From Aquila chrysaetos chrysaetos (taxonomy: Eukaryota; Chordata; Aves; Accipitriformes; Accipitridae), in NCBI RefSeq assembly GCF_900496995.4, contig NC_044022.1:22086938-22150937 (forward strand): a stretch of 64,000 nt of DNA. Direction: 5' to 3'. The position numbers and the translations under genes were made by a program. Below, piece after piece: positions 12,055 through 23,261 of this stretch; position 1 is the stretch's first letter; each line of letters starts with the position of its first letter. The notes below the pieces were generated by a model. It made no database searches and was not told the origin of the DNA. It was given only the letters and a program-made list of their open reading frames with translations.

Positions 12055-14916
12055 TCTTCCCAGAACTTGTGCTAAAATTGGGTTCTCTGCATCTTTAAAA
12101 AACAGTTTGGGACTTGCCTATTTCTGTACATGCACCTTTTTTTTGTTGTAACCTGTGATCCAGACATTTAACTTTATTGCTGGTAGCCTAAAAAGGGGAA
12201 TATGGAACACACCTTAGCTTCCCTATGCTTTGCTTTTTCTATCAACTTCCTGACATCATTAGGTTTCCCCCACCCTTTCTTCCCTTGCTTAACAAGAAAA
12301 AACATTTAAGATGCACTCCTCCTGGTAATTCAACACAGGGTTTTTCAAAGCATAAAATGTCACCATGTCCCCTGGGCAATGCAGGTTACCAAGGTCTATT
12401 GCTGATGTAATTAGATATTTTTCTTCTAGGTGTGGTGTATGATCACTGAAATTTTTGCAAGTCTTCAACTGAGTGCAAGGGAAACCTCCATGAAAATGGC
12501 AAAGAAAGAAGTTGCAATTATTCAGTCATGCTTAAAAGCCTTTACGTAATAAGGGCAAGGAAAATACACATGCTATTGAAACTGAAAACTGAGGGTTAAT
12601 ATGCTTTCATTGAAAACTTTCCCTGAAGAACAATGTTTATTTTAACTTATAACTCATTAAGCTTTCTGACTGATGCTGTGCAATACACAATGAAACAAAC
12701 TCAGCTCAGAGGAGCTCTTCCAGTCATAGTGACAAAGATCAGATAAAGATGTTAACTATGGCTGCAGACAGTGATAATTCACAATGTTGATATGGAGATG
12801 AAAACAAAAGGCTTCATTGTTGACCCAGCTAAACACAATATTCATCCCTAGGGACAGCAAGGAAAGCTTTGAGTAGTCCTTTATCTGGGACTGAGGAAGG
12901 CATAAGTAGAGTGAGAAGCTAGTTCCTTCATGAACTGAATTTATGTAGGGGAAAGATGAGAGATCTTCTGGTCTCTTAAACTGATACGGGGCAACATTTT
13001 GGTAACGCTCGGTGGAAAAGTGGATTTGGGAGGGAATTATATCAATCATCTCCAGTGTATTGAAGGTGGTCCTCTTAGGCAATGGGGGTCATAAACTAGA
13101 AGGGAATGAAAGGAGGGAATAAGGGGAAGTGGTGCAGGGAGCATCCAGCTATAACTTGGGAAGCGAACACACTTCCTTTCATACTTTGTGTGGTATAAAC
13201 CATAAACTCATCTTTACAAATACTGTCTTGAGTTAATGAAGGTGTATATGAAACTCTTTTTGTTCATGGCAAGGAGTGACTGATAATCATCATTCATTAA
13301 TTTGTTGCTACCGCCTGCTCCTTCCTTTTGGGGTGTATGTGCATTCTTACTTCCTTAAAATTGTAGTTACATCTTCCTTTTCACCTGTGTTACATTGTTT
13401 GATCTTCTTGACATCTTGCAAGTATTTCAGAGGACTCTTTTCATTAGTTGTGTCTGATGGGTCTTCCATTTTGACAATGTCTTTCTGCAAAAAAAATTTA
13501 AAAATTGTGTTGTACTGAAATTAACAGTACATTATCTCTAGTACAATAATGACAGCAGCACGACAACTTGCAAATTAATGGTGAAATAGATTATCACCCT
13601 TTCACACACATTTTTGAGATATTTTGCAACATTATTTCTTCATACAATATAAAGTCAGGAATGTGTTAAATAGGAGCATAATTTATTGTTATTTATCAGT
13701 TACAGGATATTTTATTAGGGTTCATAAGCCTTCTATATCTTGTCAAATATGTGATGAACACTTGCTAAACCATTTTGGAAAGTGTCATGGATGCAAACAG
13801 CTGGTAATAGAGTCAAGAATGCTGCTTCTGGGTGCATTTCTTAAACCCAGATGTTGTTGGCTCTCCTATAAAATTTTTCTTCGCAAGTTTTCTTTTGTAG
13901 GCCTGTTTCTGTATCTTATACGAGAAGTATTCTCCTATGTTTTGTTTTATTCAATTATTTTAGTATAAGGTTCTTAGTAATAGTACTTCACTGTCTTACG
14001 CCAGTGCTCAGAGATTTCAATCAGAGCTGGACATTACGATACAATGCATTATAAATGCTGTGTGCAATTTACTATGGGCTGTAAAAAGCTTATTTGCTAA
14101 GGAGCTCATGATGTAGAGGTGAACAAATGTCATGAGGCTCTTGCAGCCACTTACTCCACTGGAATTAAATTTACTATGATTGCCTGGAGAGCAGTGTCCT
14201 TCCTCCAACTTGAAATAAAATGTTTTTCTTTATTTTTTTCTATCACACAGTATGAGCAAGCAATGATAAGTTATTCTCATCTCCTTGTCTCCCTTCATTA
14301 GGAAATTGAATGTTTACCATCAAGGCAATATTCATTCTTGAGTTCTTGGACTGTTTTGCAAGTCTTCTAATTTAGTTGTGGTAGAAAAACACATTGGCAG
14401 TCAGCAAATGGTTAACACTTGTCAAACACAAAACTATAATATCAGTAGGATGTGGGTGAAAAGTTGAAATTCTTCCAAGATTTTTGTCTCTGGGTATAAT
14501 CCCAAAATGAAATTCCAGGATTATAGCTGGCTATTTTTTTGCTTTTAGATAGGAGACAGGATCCCAGCACTGCAGTTAGGTTGATCTAGAGCACTCCTGG
14601 CTTATGACTTACTTACAAGAGCTGCACTTAAGATACACTATCGATACGTATGCTGGTCATCCAAACCCTGTTACAACAGAGAATATGGCCAGCTCTGCTG
14701 TTGCAAGAATAGACTATTAAGGTTAAATTTAAATTGCCAGGATTGGGAGTGCTTTCCCATACTCATGTTCAGATAAGGACCCTAACCTCATCCTAATTTC
14801 ACTCTGAGTCACGGACTAGCCTTTACATGTCCATGTCTCCATGAGATGGGAACCCTGGCTCTCAGGTTGGAAGGGAGTTCAGCTGCACAGACTTTCTAGA
14901 TGTCCATGTCTAACAT

Positions 14917-14963
14917 CTTGGGGTTTGGTTTTGGGGGATTTTTTTTTTTTTTTTTTTTTTTTT
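14917..14963 (+). repeat. GT-rich run ending in T25
   Basis: CTTGGGGTTTGGTTTTGGGG leads into an uninterrupted run of 25 T (14939-14963). It may be the complement of a poly-A tail, but no retroposed body is recognisable beside it. Confidence 0.7.
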
Positions 14964-17656
14964 CCTGAATGTCCTGGAGCTATCACATTACAAAGCTTTA
15001 CACTTTGAAATTTGATCCAAATTTGGATTGGTGTTGATGAGGGCACCAAAAAACACATTTCAGCACGCAGAGAGATGAGCAAGGATAATGAAGGGTGGTG
15101 GCAGTCTGAGTACCTGTCATGTCGCACCAGAACTAAAGCTCTTGCTTCAAAAAATAGCAGCAACTTTATGAGAAGAAAAAGCCAGTCCTATTGAACATGT
15201 TCTAATTTTTCCTATCTTGAATCCAGCCATAGACAATTACTTGTCACTAAAAATTGTGAAACAGTGGCCATAGTTGGATCATTCATCAGCAACATTTCCA
15301 AGATATGCATCTTCCTGAACAATACCAGAAATAAATCTTCTAGTATCATATTCATAGGCTTCTTGCTCACAGTAAAATGCTAAAAGATTAACTGGATACC
15401 AGTTAATTGGTGTTTTGTGGATCTTTGTATGAGCTGAACAGGAAGTGTTTTACAAGAGTCGGAAACTGTTTACTCTACTGTAATAGTGTCTCTAACTACT
15501 TCAACAATTAAATCATTGTAGGGATTGCGTGAAGTGTATTTATTACTGTTGCTAATTGGAATGCATGAATCCAAAGAAGAAAGCTGTTATCCTGTGAGCT
15601 GAACCTGACTTCTCTGAGTACAGTGAAATTTATCTTGCAAGGGAAAATATTGTATAAATTCAGACACTTCTTTGCAGTATTTACTATTTGTGTCACGCTA
15701 ACATTGTCCTATGATTATTTTTAATAATTGCTAGTCTCTTCTTTACTTTGTGGCTCAACTGCTTTTATAAATTCATGCAAATGCTCTCCCAGAGGATAAA
15801 TTGAAGGAATTCTGACATATTCTAGGGTCTTTTGTGTCTCTGTTGCCAATTAAACCTGGTCTGATCATGACCATTAACTCTGTAGCTCAAAAGGAAGTCT
15901 ACTAAAGAGCATTGATGTGGCAGCCCTATCTGTGAGGTTAGGAAAGGGCAAGAAGGGGAACAAGAGAATTCAAGGAGCTGCATACCAGGAGATGAGACTA
16001 TGATGATCTCCAGTGGACAACCCAATCACTGTCCGGGGCCAGCATCAGGTATGGTTAAGTCCTGGCTGCTGTTACCCATAAACCGGCCTTTTGTCTCTTG
16101 GTGCGTGCAGGTATGTGTCACCAGCATCCATGAGTGGACTCATTATCCCCGGGACAACCCCTGAAGGTGTTAGCACCAGTACAGTCCATCAGGAAGCTCT
16201 TGAGCTACTGGGAGACAAAGCAAGAGAAAATATTTATTTAGAAGCCATTCCTGAGAGCAGAACACATTAGATGTGTCACTCACAGAGCATTGAGGGACAG
16301 GCTCTTTCCTTTACCCGAGTCATGAAGACTTAAATACTACCAGGGTGCATAGGTTGTGTGATGGCTTTTTTCTCGAGGAGCTGGTGGGCATCCTCAAGGA
16401 AGGCATGTTCCTTTGTGTCTCAAGTAGTTATTCCCATTTTTGTCCTAGCTTAGAGGAAAATGAAATGGGTATGTAAAGATTAGCTATGGTTTACTTTAAA
16501 ATTCTCAATTTTGGTAGTGTATATGAAGATAGAATAGAATTTTGTAACTGTTGGAACAGCTGAGCATTCATTTTAGTCATGCATTAGTCTAGATTGTATC
16601 TTCCATTCTAGTTTCTTCTACTTGATAATTGCAGTGCTGTTTTTTATAAGTGCATAAAAATAAAGTGTTATTGTCATGTTCCCTTGAGTAACTTAATTAC
16701 TATATTTTTGAGGTAACTGACTACTGTAATTATGTAATACATCTTCTGTGTACAGAAAGCTTTATGCATATAACTTTAAAATACATGGTAGGTGTTGAGT
16801 TACACTTGTTTTACTATTTTTTTCCTTAGTAAGATGTGACTTTTCTCCTACTTTGAATAATTTCAGTGAAGAACATAATAGAAAAAGTAAACATGCCAAT
16901 GTATTCTTAGTTTAGATTTGTTTATTTGTTTGCTTTTTTCCCTTGGGCTTTTTAAAAGCTGAAACTGATATACAATATTTTGTAAATGTGCCTCAATTTT
17001 TATTTTTTTTTAATTTTCATTGTTGCAATGAAGAAAGTATACTCACTTTTTAAAAAAAACCCCTCCTAGTCTTTGAGATTACTAGGAAGTAAACTGAAAT
17101 GTAAGTTTGATATTACTGAAGTACTGACAGAAACAAAAGCTATGGGGATTTTAAATCCACCTTTTCATTTCAATAAGTTAATGAAGAAATGTGCTTATAC
17201 CAATTTAAGTCAGCTGTTTCTCTTCTGAACAATTCAACAAAAACTTGAAGCTTGGATGTAATGGTAAACAGTAAATCCAATTGGCAGTTTTTATCACATT
17301 CAGATTGGAAGCTTGGTCTACCTTTTACTTTGAGTCATTTTACTCTGTTGAGAAATGCACTCCAGAAGTATATGTCAAGTTTCCCAAAAACCAATAAATA
17401 TTTTACTGCTAAAGAACTTCCAGACTTTTTCCAGTGACCAAATGATCTCAGCTGTTTCTTACCCTGTTGTCAGTCTTCACTTTTTATTTCATATTTCTTT
17501 AATTCAAGAAAGAATATATTGACAATATTAATGTGCCAATACTGTATTCACAGATTGGATTAATGGTCCTGGGGTTGAGAAGGTGAGGACACGTTGTTTT
17601 GGAAATCCAGACAAGTTTCTTTATAAATGATCACTAATGCAGGATGCAGATTAATG

Positions 17657-17669
17657 CCCCCCCCCCCCC
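17657..17669 (+). repeat. C13 tract
   Basis: Run of 13 C, the longest cytosine run in the window. It is a likely length-variable and sequencing-error-prone site. Confidence 0.85.
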
Positions 17670-18413
17670 ACTGTTCTGGACTGCTATGCTCATTCCGTAA
17701 CGAGCATCCAGCCAAAGCTATGGATGCAGATGGATAACAGATTTTTCACTTTATAAAGCAGAACAGGTCTAGATCTGCCATCTAGACAGAGAAACTTCTC
17801 TGTGGCATGCTAGTGGGATAAAGGCCAGGACAGTGAAAGCAGCTGGAGAAGGTGGGGCTTTTAACAGGGGGCTGCTAGATGGACTTTTCCGCTTCACTAG
17901 CCTGTCACCACTGCTCATCATATAACTGGTCACTGTCATCTTTTGATCCCATATATGGGACCAAGACAAGGTCTAACATATAAGAAGTGGTCAGCTGTAT
18001 GGAGCAATAACGCTTGAGTACATACAGCTTTGTTGTCTGGAGTGCTCCCGTAGAATAGGGTTGGAGGCCGTATAATTTTCTCCATGTTAAAATGGTTGCA
18101 ACTAATTGGTCTAGTTATAATTGATAGACCTTCAAAGCAGTATGAGAGATACTAGCTACAACATAAGACCTCTTGTTGCCTCCTGACATACGCTGCTGCC
18201 TGTGTTGGGTTGGATTATGCATCCCCTTCCACATTGTCAGGTACAGTTGTAACCAGAGAGCCACAGAGCTTTCTGTCATTCTAGGTAGGAATATAAACAA
18301 TTAGACAAAAGATGGGGAGGTTAATAGAGCTGGCTATGTCACATCCCTAAGGAAAAGTGTAGGCAAATCTTATGCATGTAAAAGGTTAAGATTAATTATT
18401 AAATCCTTCTCTG

Positions 18414-18421
18414 ATTTGCAT
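18414..18421 (-). promoter_or_regulatory. Octamer motif upstream of the TAS2R gene
   Basis: ATTTGCAT, the reverse complement of the canonical octamer ATGCAAAT, lies about 170 bp before the TAS2R start codon. POU-domain factors bind this motif, and POU2F3 (Skn-1a) is known to specify bitter, sweet and umami taste cells in mammals. The position fits a proximal promoter, but an 8-bp match can occur by chance and the transcription start is unknown. Confidence 0.3.
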
Positions 18422-18591
18422 GTTCAGGAAGAACATCAACAATCATTTTCCACTATCATTTCCAGATGTCTTTTTGCTCCTAGATATAAGGTGAGCAGGC
18501 TGGAGCTGGGGCTAGTCAGATACCATCAGGTCTTCTCAGTTTCTTGCACAGCTCCACAAGCTAATCAGGCAGAGGTGACCGAAGCAGCAAG

Positions 18592-19539
18592 ATGTTGCCA
18601 CCAGTTCTTCTCATTTCAATAAGTATTGTAGCTATTGAAGTTGCTGCTGGATTTATTGGAAATGGATTTATTACAGCTGTTAATATCATTAACTGGATCA
18701 AAAGCAAAAAAATTTCTTCCGCTGATATGATCCTGATCTTTCTGAGCACATCAAGACTTATCTTACAGGTGACCATACTAATGCACATTCATAGTCTCTA
18801 CTTTGCAGACGCATTTAAGTTGGCTTCCGTGTACAAAGCTTTTGGAGCTGTATGGATGTTTGCAAACCATGCCAGTTTGTGGTTCAGTACCTGGCTCTAT
18901 GTACTTTACTGTGTAAAAATAATCAATGTCACCCAATGGCTGTTGCTGCAAATCAAGCTCAGAATAGCTGGGATGGTCCCATGGCTTCTTCTAGGATCGC
19001 TGGTGATCTCTTCTGTGACTTCTCTTCCTTTGCTATGGATTACACCCAGCACTTACCTCTGCAGCTCAACGGGGAACTGTATAGAAAACAGCACAGCACA
19101 TATCACTGACTGGGATAGTTCCTATCTCTACCTGCTGCTGCTTTACTTTGTAGGTTGTTTTTTTCCTCTGGTACTATCTGTGGTAACCTCAGCTCTATTG
19201 ATTACTTCTCTACGGAAACACACGAAGAAGATGCAATCTTATGTAGATACTTTCAGGGATCCTTTGATAGATGTTCACCTAACTGTCATTAAATCCATTA
19301 TTTCTTTCTTGATCCTATACCTTTCCAGTTTCGTAGCTCAAATTCTGTTGATACTGTCAACTTCTCAAAGTAAAGATGTTGTGAAAGTTGCACTATCCTT
19401 AGTTGTAGCTGGGGCATACCCTTCCATACACTCTATTATCCTGATTATAGTAAATTCAAAACTCAAATTGGCATTTAGGATCCTTTGCCAGCATTTTAAG
19501 TGCCATTTGGAAAATACGACTTTAAGCCTTATGTTATAG
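18592..19539 (+). CDS. TAS2R: Bitter taste receptor, TAS2R family (TAS2R40-like), single exon, intact
   Basis: This encodes a type 2 taste receptor, a seven-transmembrane GPCR that in taste and other chemosensory cells couples bitter ligands to gustducin-type G proteins at the plasma membrane. The 315 residues match the usual 290-330 of the family, and the reading frame is uninterrupted. Family hallmarks are visible in order: GNGFI in TM1 (residues 23-27), LSTSR ending TM2 (51-55), NHASLWFSTWL in TM3 (92-102) followed by a Y-x-x-K-I-like end (106-110), PWLLLGS in TM4 (130-136), a glycosylation site N166-S-T in the second extracellular loop, LLITSLRKHTKKM at the TM5 to third intracellular loop border (202-214), RDP (222-224), and HSIILIIVNSKLK closing TM7 (280-292). 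The ATG has A at -3 and begins the family-typical short N-terminus. There is no signal peptide, as expected. The closest family match I can judge by eye is TAS2R40 (GFITA in TM1, the TM3 motif), but TAS2R7-like membership is not excluded, so only the family symbol is given. Broken relatives lie 3-8 kb downstream on the same strand. Confidence 0.95.
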   Translation: MLPPVLLISISIVAIEVAAGFIGNGFITAVNIINWIKSKKISSADMILIFLSTSRLILQVTILMHIHSLYFADAFKLASVYKAFGAVWMFANHASLWFSTWLYVLYCVKIINVTQWLLLQIKLRIAGMVPWLLLGSLVISSVTSLPLLWITPSTYLCSSTGNCIENSTAHITDWDSSYLYLLLLYFVGCFFPLVLSVVTSALLITSLRKHTKKMQSYVDTFRDPLIDVHLTVIKSIISFLILYLSSFVAQILLILSTSQSKDVVKVALSLVVAGAYPSIHSIILIIVNSKLKLAFRILCQHFKCHLENTTLSLML

Positions 19540-19729
19540 CTTGAGAGAAACACTCTCCAGTAACAGTTCTGGAATCAAGTCTTTTATGCATGAATTGTTT
19601 CACCATCTCTTTTTAGTCAGTAACTTTCATCTTTCAGAGATTTCTGTGATCAGATCTTCTCAGAACATCTGAAACAATATGCATTTTTGCCTTTTTTTCT
19701 ACACCACTCTTTCTCTGTCAATCTTATTT

Positions 19730-19735
19730 AATAAA
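19730..19735 (+). promoter_or_regulatory. Candidate polyadenylation signal of the TAS2R gene
   Basis: AATAAA occurs 191 bp after the TAS2R stop codon, and is the first canonical hexamer I see on the plus strand downstream of the gene. It implies a short 3' untranslated region. AATAAA is frequent in AT-rich DNA, so this is a plausible assignment and not a demonstrated one. Confidence 0.45.
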
Positions 19736-20924
19736 GAGTGAGAATAAGAATGCACTGAAAGGAAACATTGCACTTAAATAATAAATCAAGTACAGGATGC
19801 GTTGTGATTTCAGATTCTCAGTTTAAGATTGACAGGTTTATGATATGTTTGAATTGAAGAAAATGCTACTTAAACAGAGACAAAATTTACAGAGCTCACA
19901 AACATCAGTTCTCTGCTGAAGGATCTTTCACCTGAGAAGCTTAAAATTGGACTAAACATACGTGGTACAAGCCATAGCTGGTGTGACATACAAACAGAAT
20001 ATGCTTCTAGACATGAAAAAATAGCTAAAAGATAACCTGAGGGAGAATTAAGATTTGGAAACATACAACCAATTAATGTAATCAAATTACATTCTGAATC
20101 AGGTTTATTTGTGTTAGGATTCCAGTATGTATATAGCAACTTAGTGGTTAAATACCACTTTAAAATGGATCCTTTTGTTCAAAACATATTTTATGGTAAT
20201 TTATTTGGTTTTCTTGAAAGTGGATTACTAGGTGGTGATTACAGATGTAGGTACATAGATCTACCTGTCCACTACAGAAAATCTCCTTCTTGTTGAGTCG
20301 ACCTGTTCTGATCACAAATTTGCCTTTTCCATGATGTGCTGTTGCTTGGAGTAGTTGTGAGTTGTTTCTAAGGCTGTTCTTTTTTACTACTTTATGTTAC
20401 TGTGTAGTTTCACATGAGGTTGATGAAATAAGTTCAACAAAACCTGTCGTCTTTTATTAAATAGTGTGTTAGATGATTCTACTCTGAAGTTCTCAGCTCA
20501 GCTGAGGTATTTTCATGCTGCATATCCTCTCTGCAGGAATTTAGATAATGCTAGATCACAAATCACTATGGTGAGGGTTTCAGTCCCATCTATAAAACTA
20601 ATGAGCAGGGTGATTCACTTAGTCTTGGAGTGTATCAGCTTCAGTGTTTGAAACATTGGAGTAATACCTTTATAAAATGCTTTGAAATTACTATTTAACA
20701 ATATTAGGTAAAGGGTGAATATGATGTTTTTAACTGATATCTTAAAATACTTTTTACAATGAAATATATGTTAATAGGAGGCATAAATGAATGCACAGTG
20801 TAATATGAAGTGATACGATTATTAACATGTGTAAACAGTGGGCTCAAACTGCACAGAAGGAGAGGAGGATGATTAAACCCAAAACCACAGCGTTTGGAGG
20901 TGCAGTACAACGTACCGTAAAACT

Positions 20925-21125
20925 AAGACTACCGTAACGTCCAGTGCTGTGCATGCTGCATCGAGAGAGACCCCGAAGTCCCTCGAGAGCCCTGCCTGCG
21001 TCGTTCTGCAGGGAAGCAGATGGGAACCGCCGCGCTCACGCCGCAGCACCAGCCCGCTCCGCAGCTGCGTGTCCTGCCAACGTGGACGAAGACTGGAAGA
21101 GTCACACAGCGGTAGCTCTTTTGGT
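20925..21125. promoter_or_regulatory. CpG-rich islet 1, no recognised gene
   Basis: About 18 CpG dinucleotides fall in 200 bp of GC-rich sequence, sharply set off from AT-rich flanks. A 119-codon frame runs across it (20944-21303), but the downstream half is low-complexity T/G sequence and no protein family is recognisable. It could be a small CpG island of an unseen transcript. It lies 1.4 kb downstream of the intact TAS2R. Confidence 0.35.
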
Positions 21126-21185
21126 CCTTTTTCCAGCTGGAAACATCACGAAAAGAAAGCCTCCTGAAACAAACGAGGGATTCTT

Positions 21186-21285
21186 TGGTGGTGGTTGGTT
21201 TTTGTTTTTTGGTTTTTGTTTTTTTGAGTTTTTTCTTGGGGGGGACAGGGGGATGTTGGTATTGGTGTTTGGGTTTTTTAACCTG
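21186..21285 (+). repeat. G/T-only low-complexity tract
   Basis: A nearly pure G and T stretch, with runs such as TTTTTTGGTTTTTG and a GGGGGGG-A-CAGGGGG segment near 21237-21252. It follows CpG islet 1 directly. The G-run part could form a G-quadruplex. Confidence 0.7.
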
Positions 21286-21957
21286 TTCAGGAAGCTCTGG
21301 TAAAATTCATTTCCCCAATGAGCTCATTTCTCCTTAGGTGTTTCCAAACCTGTTTCTGGTGGCAGTCTGAAGGAAAGAGATCAGAGCCAAGTATGAAAAT
21401 AATGACCCCTGCTCAGCTTTTTCACTGCCTCCTCACCTTCAGGAGGGGGAGATCTGAAGCAGGAACAATGATTAATAAAATATCCTTCAGTGCTTCCAGG
21501 GGAGAGGAGGATAAAGCTCAAGCACTTGATGTCTTTATATTGTATTGATGAAAGTTTTGTTACACACAGCATAGAGTGAGATAGATGGTTACATAAATTA
21601 GAATTTTAAATGTCTGAATTGGTAAATAAATTATTAGCTTTGTCCTTTTCCTTTCCATTCTTCCCCCAAGCTTCAATTTATTTTCACGTCTTCTTCCACA
21701 GTAGATACAGTTTCCCATTTATTTTCTGATCTTGCCCTGCTCTTTGGATTTCAACCTTTCCTTTCCTAAAATCATTATCTTTATTCTCTGCAGATCTAGC
21801 CTTCTTTTTCTGGTACATTTTAAAAAAGCCTTCTGATTATTATTTTACAACAAAATATCATGCACCAAATTATAGCAGGCTTGTTTCTATATCTAGTTTA
21901 TCCCAGAAAGCAGATAAACAAATCTACTTAATGTTTTGGCAATTACTATTTTTGCAC

Positions 21958-21973
21958 AAAAAAAAAAAAAAAT
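21958..21973 (+). repeat. A16 tract
   Basis: Run of 16 A between the intact TAS2R and relic A. No element body is recognisable. Confidence 0.85.
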
Positions 21974-22439
21974 AGAAAGAACTTTGTTGAGATTTCATTG
22001 TCTAAGAATTGTTTATATGGTGTTTGAAAATAAGACTCAGCTCACCAGCACATTTCCCCTGGAACTTTCCAAGCAACACAAAATGTAGACTACGTGAATG
22101 GGAAAATACTGTCTGCAGTTCGTATAAGGCCAGTATCTATGGCAGCAACAAGATCATTGTAAGGATGATGAAAAGGTGATTAGTGCAGTTGTTCATACTG
22201 ACTACATGAAAACCAAACCTTTTCGCGTCCAACTTTTTATTTTGTTTTAGTGCCATGGTGCTTGCTTTTCTAGGTCAGAATTCATCACAGTTCTCTTTCT
22301 AGGAAAAGCAGTATTTTGTTGTGCAGAATTTAAGGGACTTCTGATTCCAATCTCAGTAGCATCTTCATGAAGCTGGCAAATGTCTCCCTACCAGTCGTCC
22401 AGCATGTGAATCAGAAAGGAGAGCTACCACAGACATTCT

Positions 22440-22850
22440 GGGTTTCAACTGCTGATCTGCTTTGTCATGTCTTTTGGTTTTTTTCGTGGATTAATCACAG
22501 GCTGTACCTGACCAAATCAGCACCTGGGTGGTGGATATGAACTTTGATATCTCTAATATTAATATCTCTTTTCTGCTAACTATGGAGTCTTCCTTTTTCT
22601 GTTTGATATCTTGGTGTCCTCCATGGTGCTAATTACCTCTCTGCAGAGGTACACAAGGCAGCACTGCCAGCTCCAGGGATCCCAGAACAGATGTTCTTAT
22701 AAATGCCACTAAAGCTCTAATTTCCTCTGTTGCCAGTTTTCTAACAGTGATCATGAAGCCTTTGACCTTCTTTGCATCTGACAGCACTGTGATGCTAATT
22801 TATTCTGATTAATTTTGGTTAATCTCAAAAGTAAAATAAGTGTCAATGAA
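22440..22850 (+). pseudogene. TAS2R pseudogene, relic A (TM5 to TM7)
   Basis: This is a decayed copy of a taste receptor, broken by stops and frame changes. One frame reads SSMVLITSLQRYTRQ near 22620-22660, which matches the TM5 end of the intact gene (TSALLITSLRKHTKK). A second frame then reads DVLINATKALISSVASFL (about 22693-22745), corresponding to the third loop and TM6 (DVHLTVIKSIISFL). A third frame reads LILVNLKSKISV near 22805-22840, matching the TM7 end (LIIVNSKLKLAF). A weak TM2-like piece (STADLL) begins near 22448, but TM3 and TM4 are not recognisable. It lies 2.9 kb downstream of the intact gene on the same strand. No complete product is possible. The TM5 to TM7 assignment is fairly secure; the 5' border is not. 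Confidence 0.75.
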
Positions 22851-22941
22851 GATGCCACATTGTACCTATCTTTTCTTGAAATATGACTTCCCACCTTCCT
22901 GCAAGGTCTGGGGAAAAGTTCTACCTTCTGGAAGAGTTTAT

Positions 22942-23058
22942 AATAGGATTATAACCTGGGATTACTCTTATCTCTATTTATTTATTGTCTTCCCTATCAT
23001 AGTGCTCAGCCTTCTTTTCATTAATATCACAAGGACAGTTTCTTCAATGTTATGAAAT
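22942..23058 (+). pseudogene. TAS2R fragment, relic B (loop 2 to TM5)
   Basis: The short frame here reads ITWDYSYLYLFIVFPIIVLS, which aligns with the second extracellular loop and TM5 of the intact receptor (ITDWDSSYLYLLLLYF...). It ends in a stop at 23053-23055. Relic A, just upstream, already carries its own TM5 and TM7, so this piece seems to be a second, very short remnant and not part of the same copy. Rearrangement of one copy is the alternative. No downstream third-loop, TM6 or TM7 sequence could be recognised. Confidence 0.6.
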
Positions 23059-23227
23059 ACCTCTCAAAGCTAATCCCTCTTCCCCTCAATATTTCTTATC
23101 CTGTTTGTTTCTCGTTTGAGGACATCTGTATGGGAGGTCATTGAAGCTTACCTGGGTGTATAAATAACGCTGTTCATGAATCTTTCAGAAAAACCCTTCA
23201 TAGAAACATGAGTCTTAAGGGTTACTA

Positions 23228-23261
23228 AAAAAAACCAAAAAAACAACAAAAACCCCCCACA
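23228..23261 (+). repeat. A/C-rich tract
   Basis: Short tract of AAAAAAAACCAAAAAAAC followed by ACAAAAACCCCCCACAAA, similar in texture to the one at 62.8 kb. It lies just downstream of TAS2R relic B. Confidence 0.5.

Larger units (their letters stand above)
12060..18413. other. Non-coding stretch upstream of the TAS2R
   Basis: AT-rich DNA with frames up to 114 codons, none recognisable. The segment 15900-16400 is richer in GC and less repetitive than its flanks but shows no convincing exon. The T25 and C13 tracts are noted separately. Confidence 0.5.

Noticed and set aside
13276-13968. Two hydrophobic plus-strand frames, considered as an upstream taste-receptor relic
   Set aside because: No block aligns with the intact receptor in order. 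T-rich sequence alone explains the residues.
14865-14890. CAGGTTGGAAGGGAGTTCAG, considered as a reverse-strand CR1 end
   Set aside because: Only about 20 bases resemble CR1, and the sequence on either side does not continue the match.
18561-19553. Short frames overlapping the TAS2R on other frames and the opposite strand
   Set aside because: They are by-products of the intact receptor gene, which has clear family motifs in its own frame.
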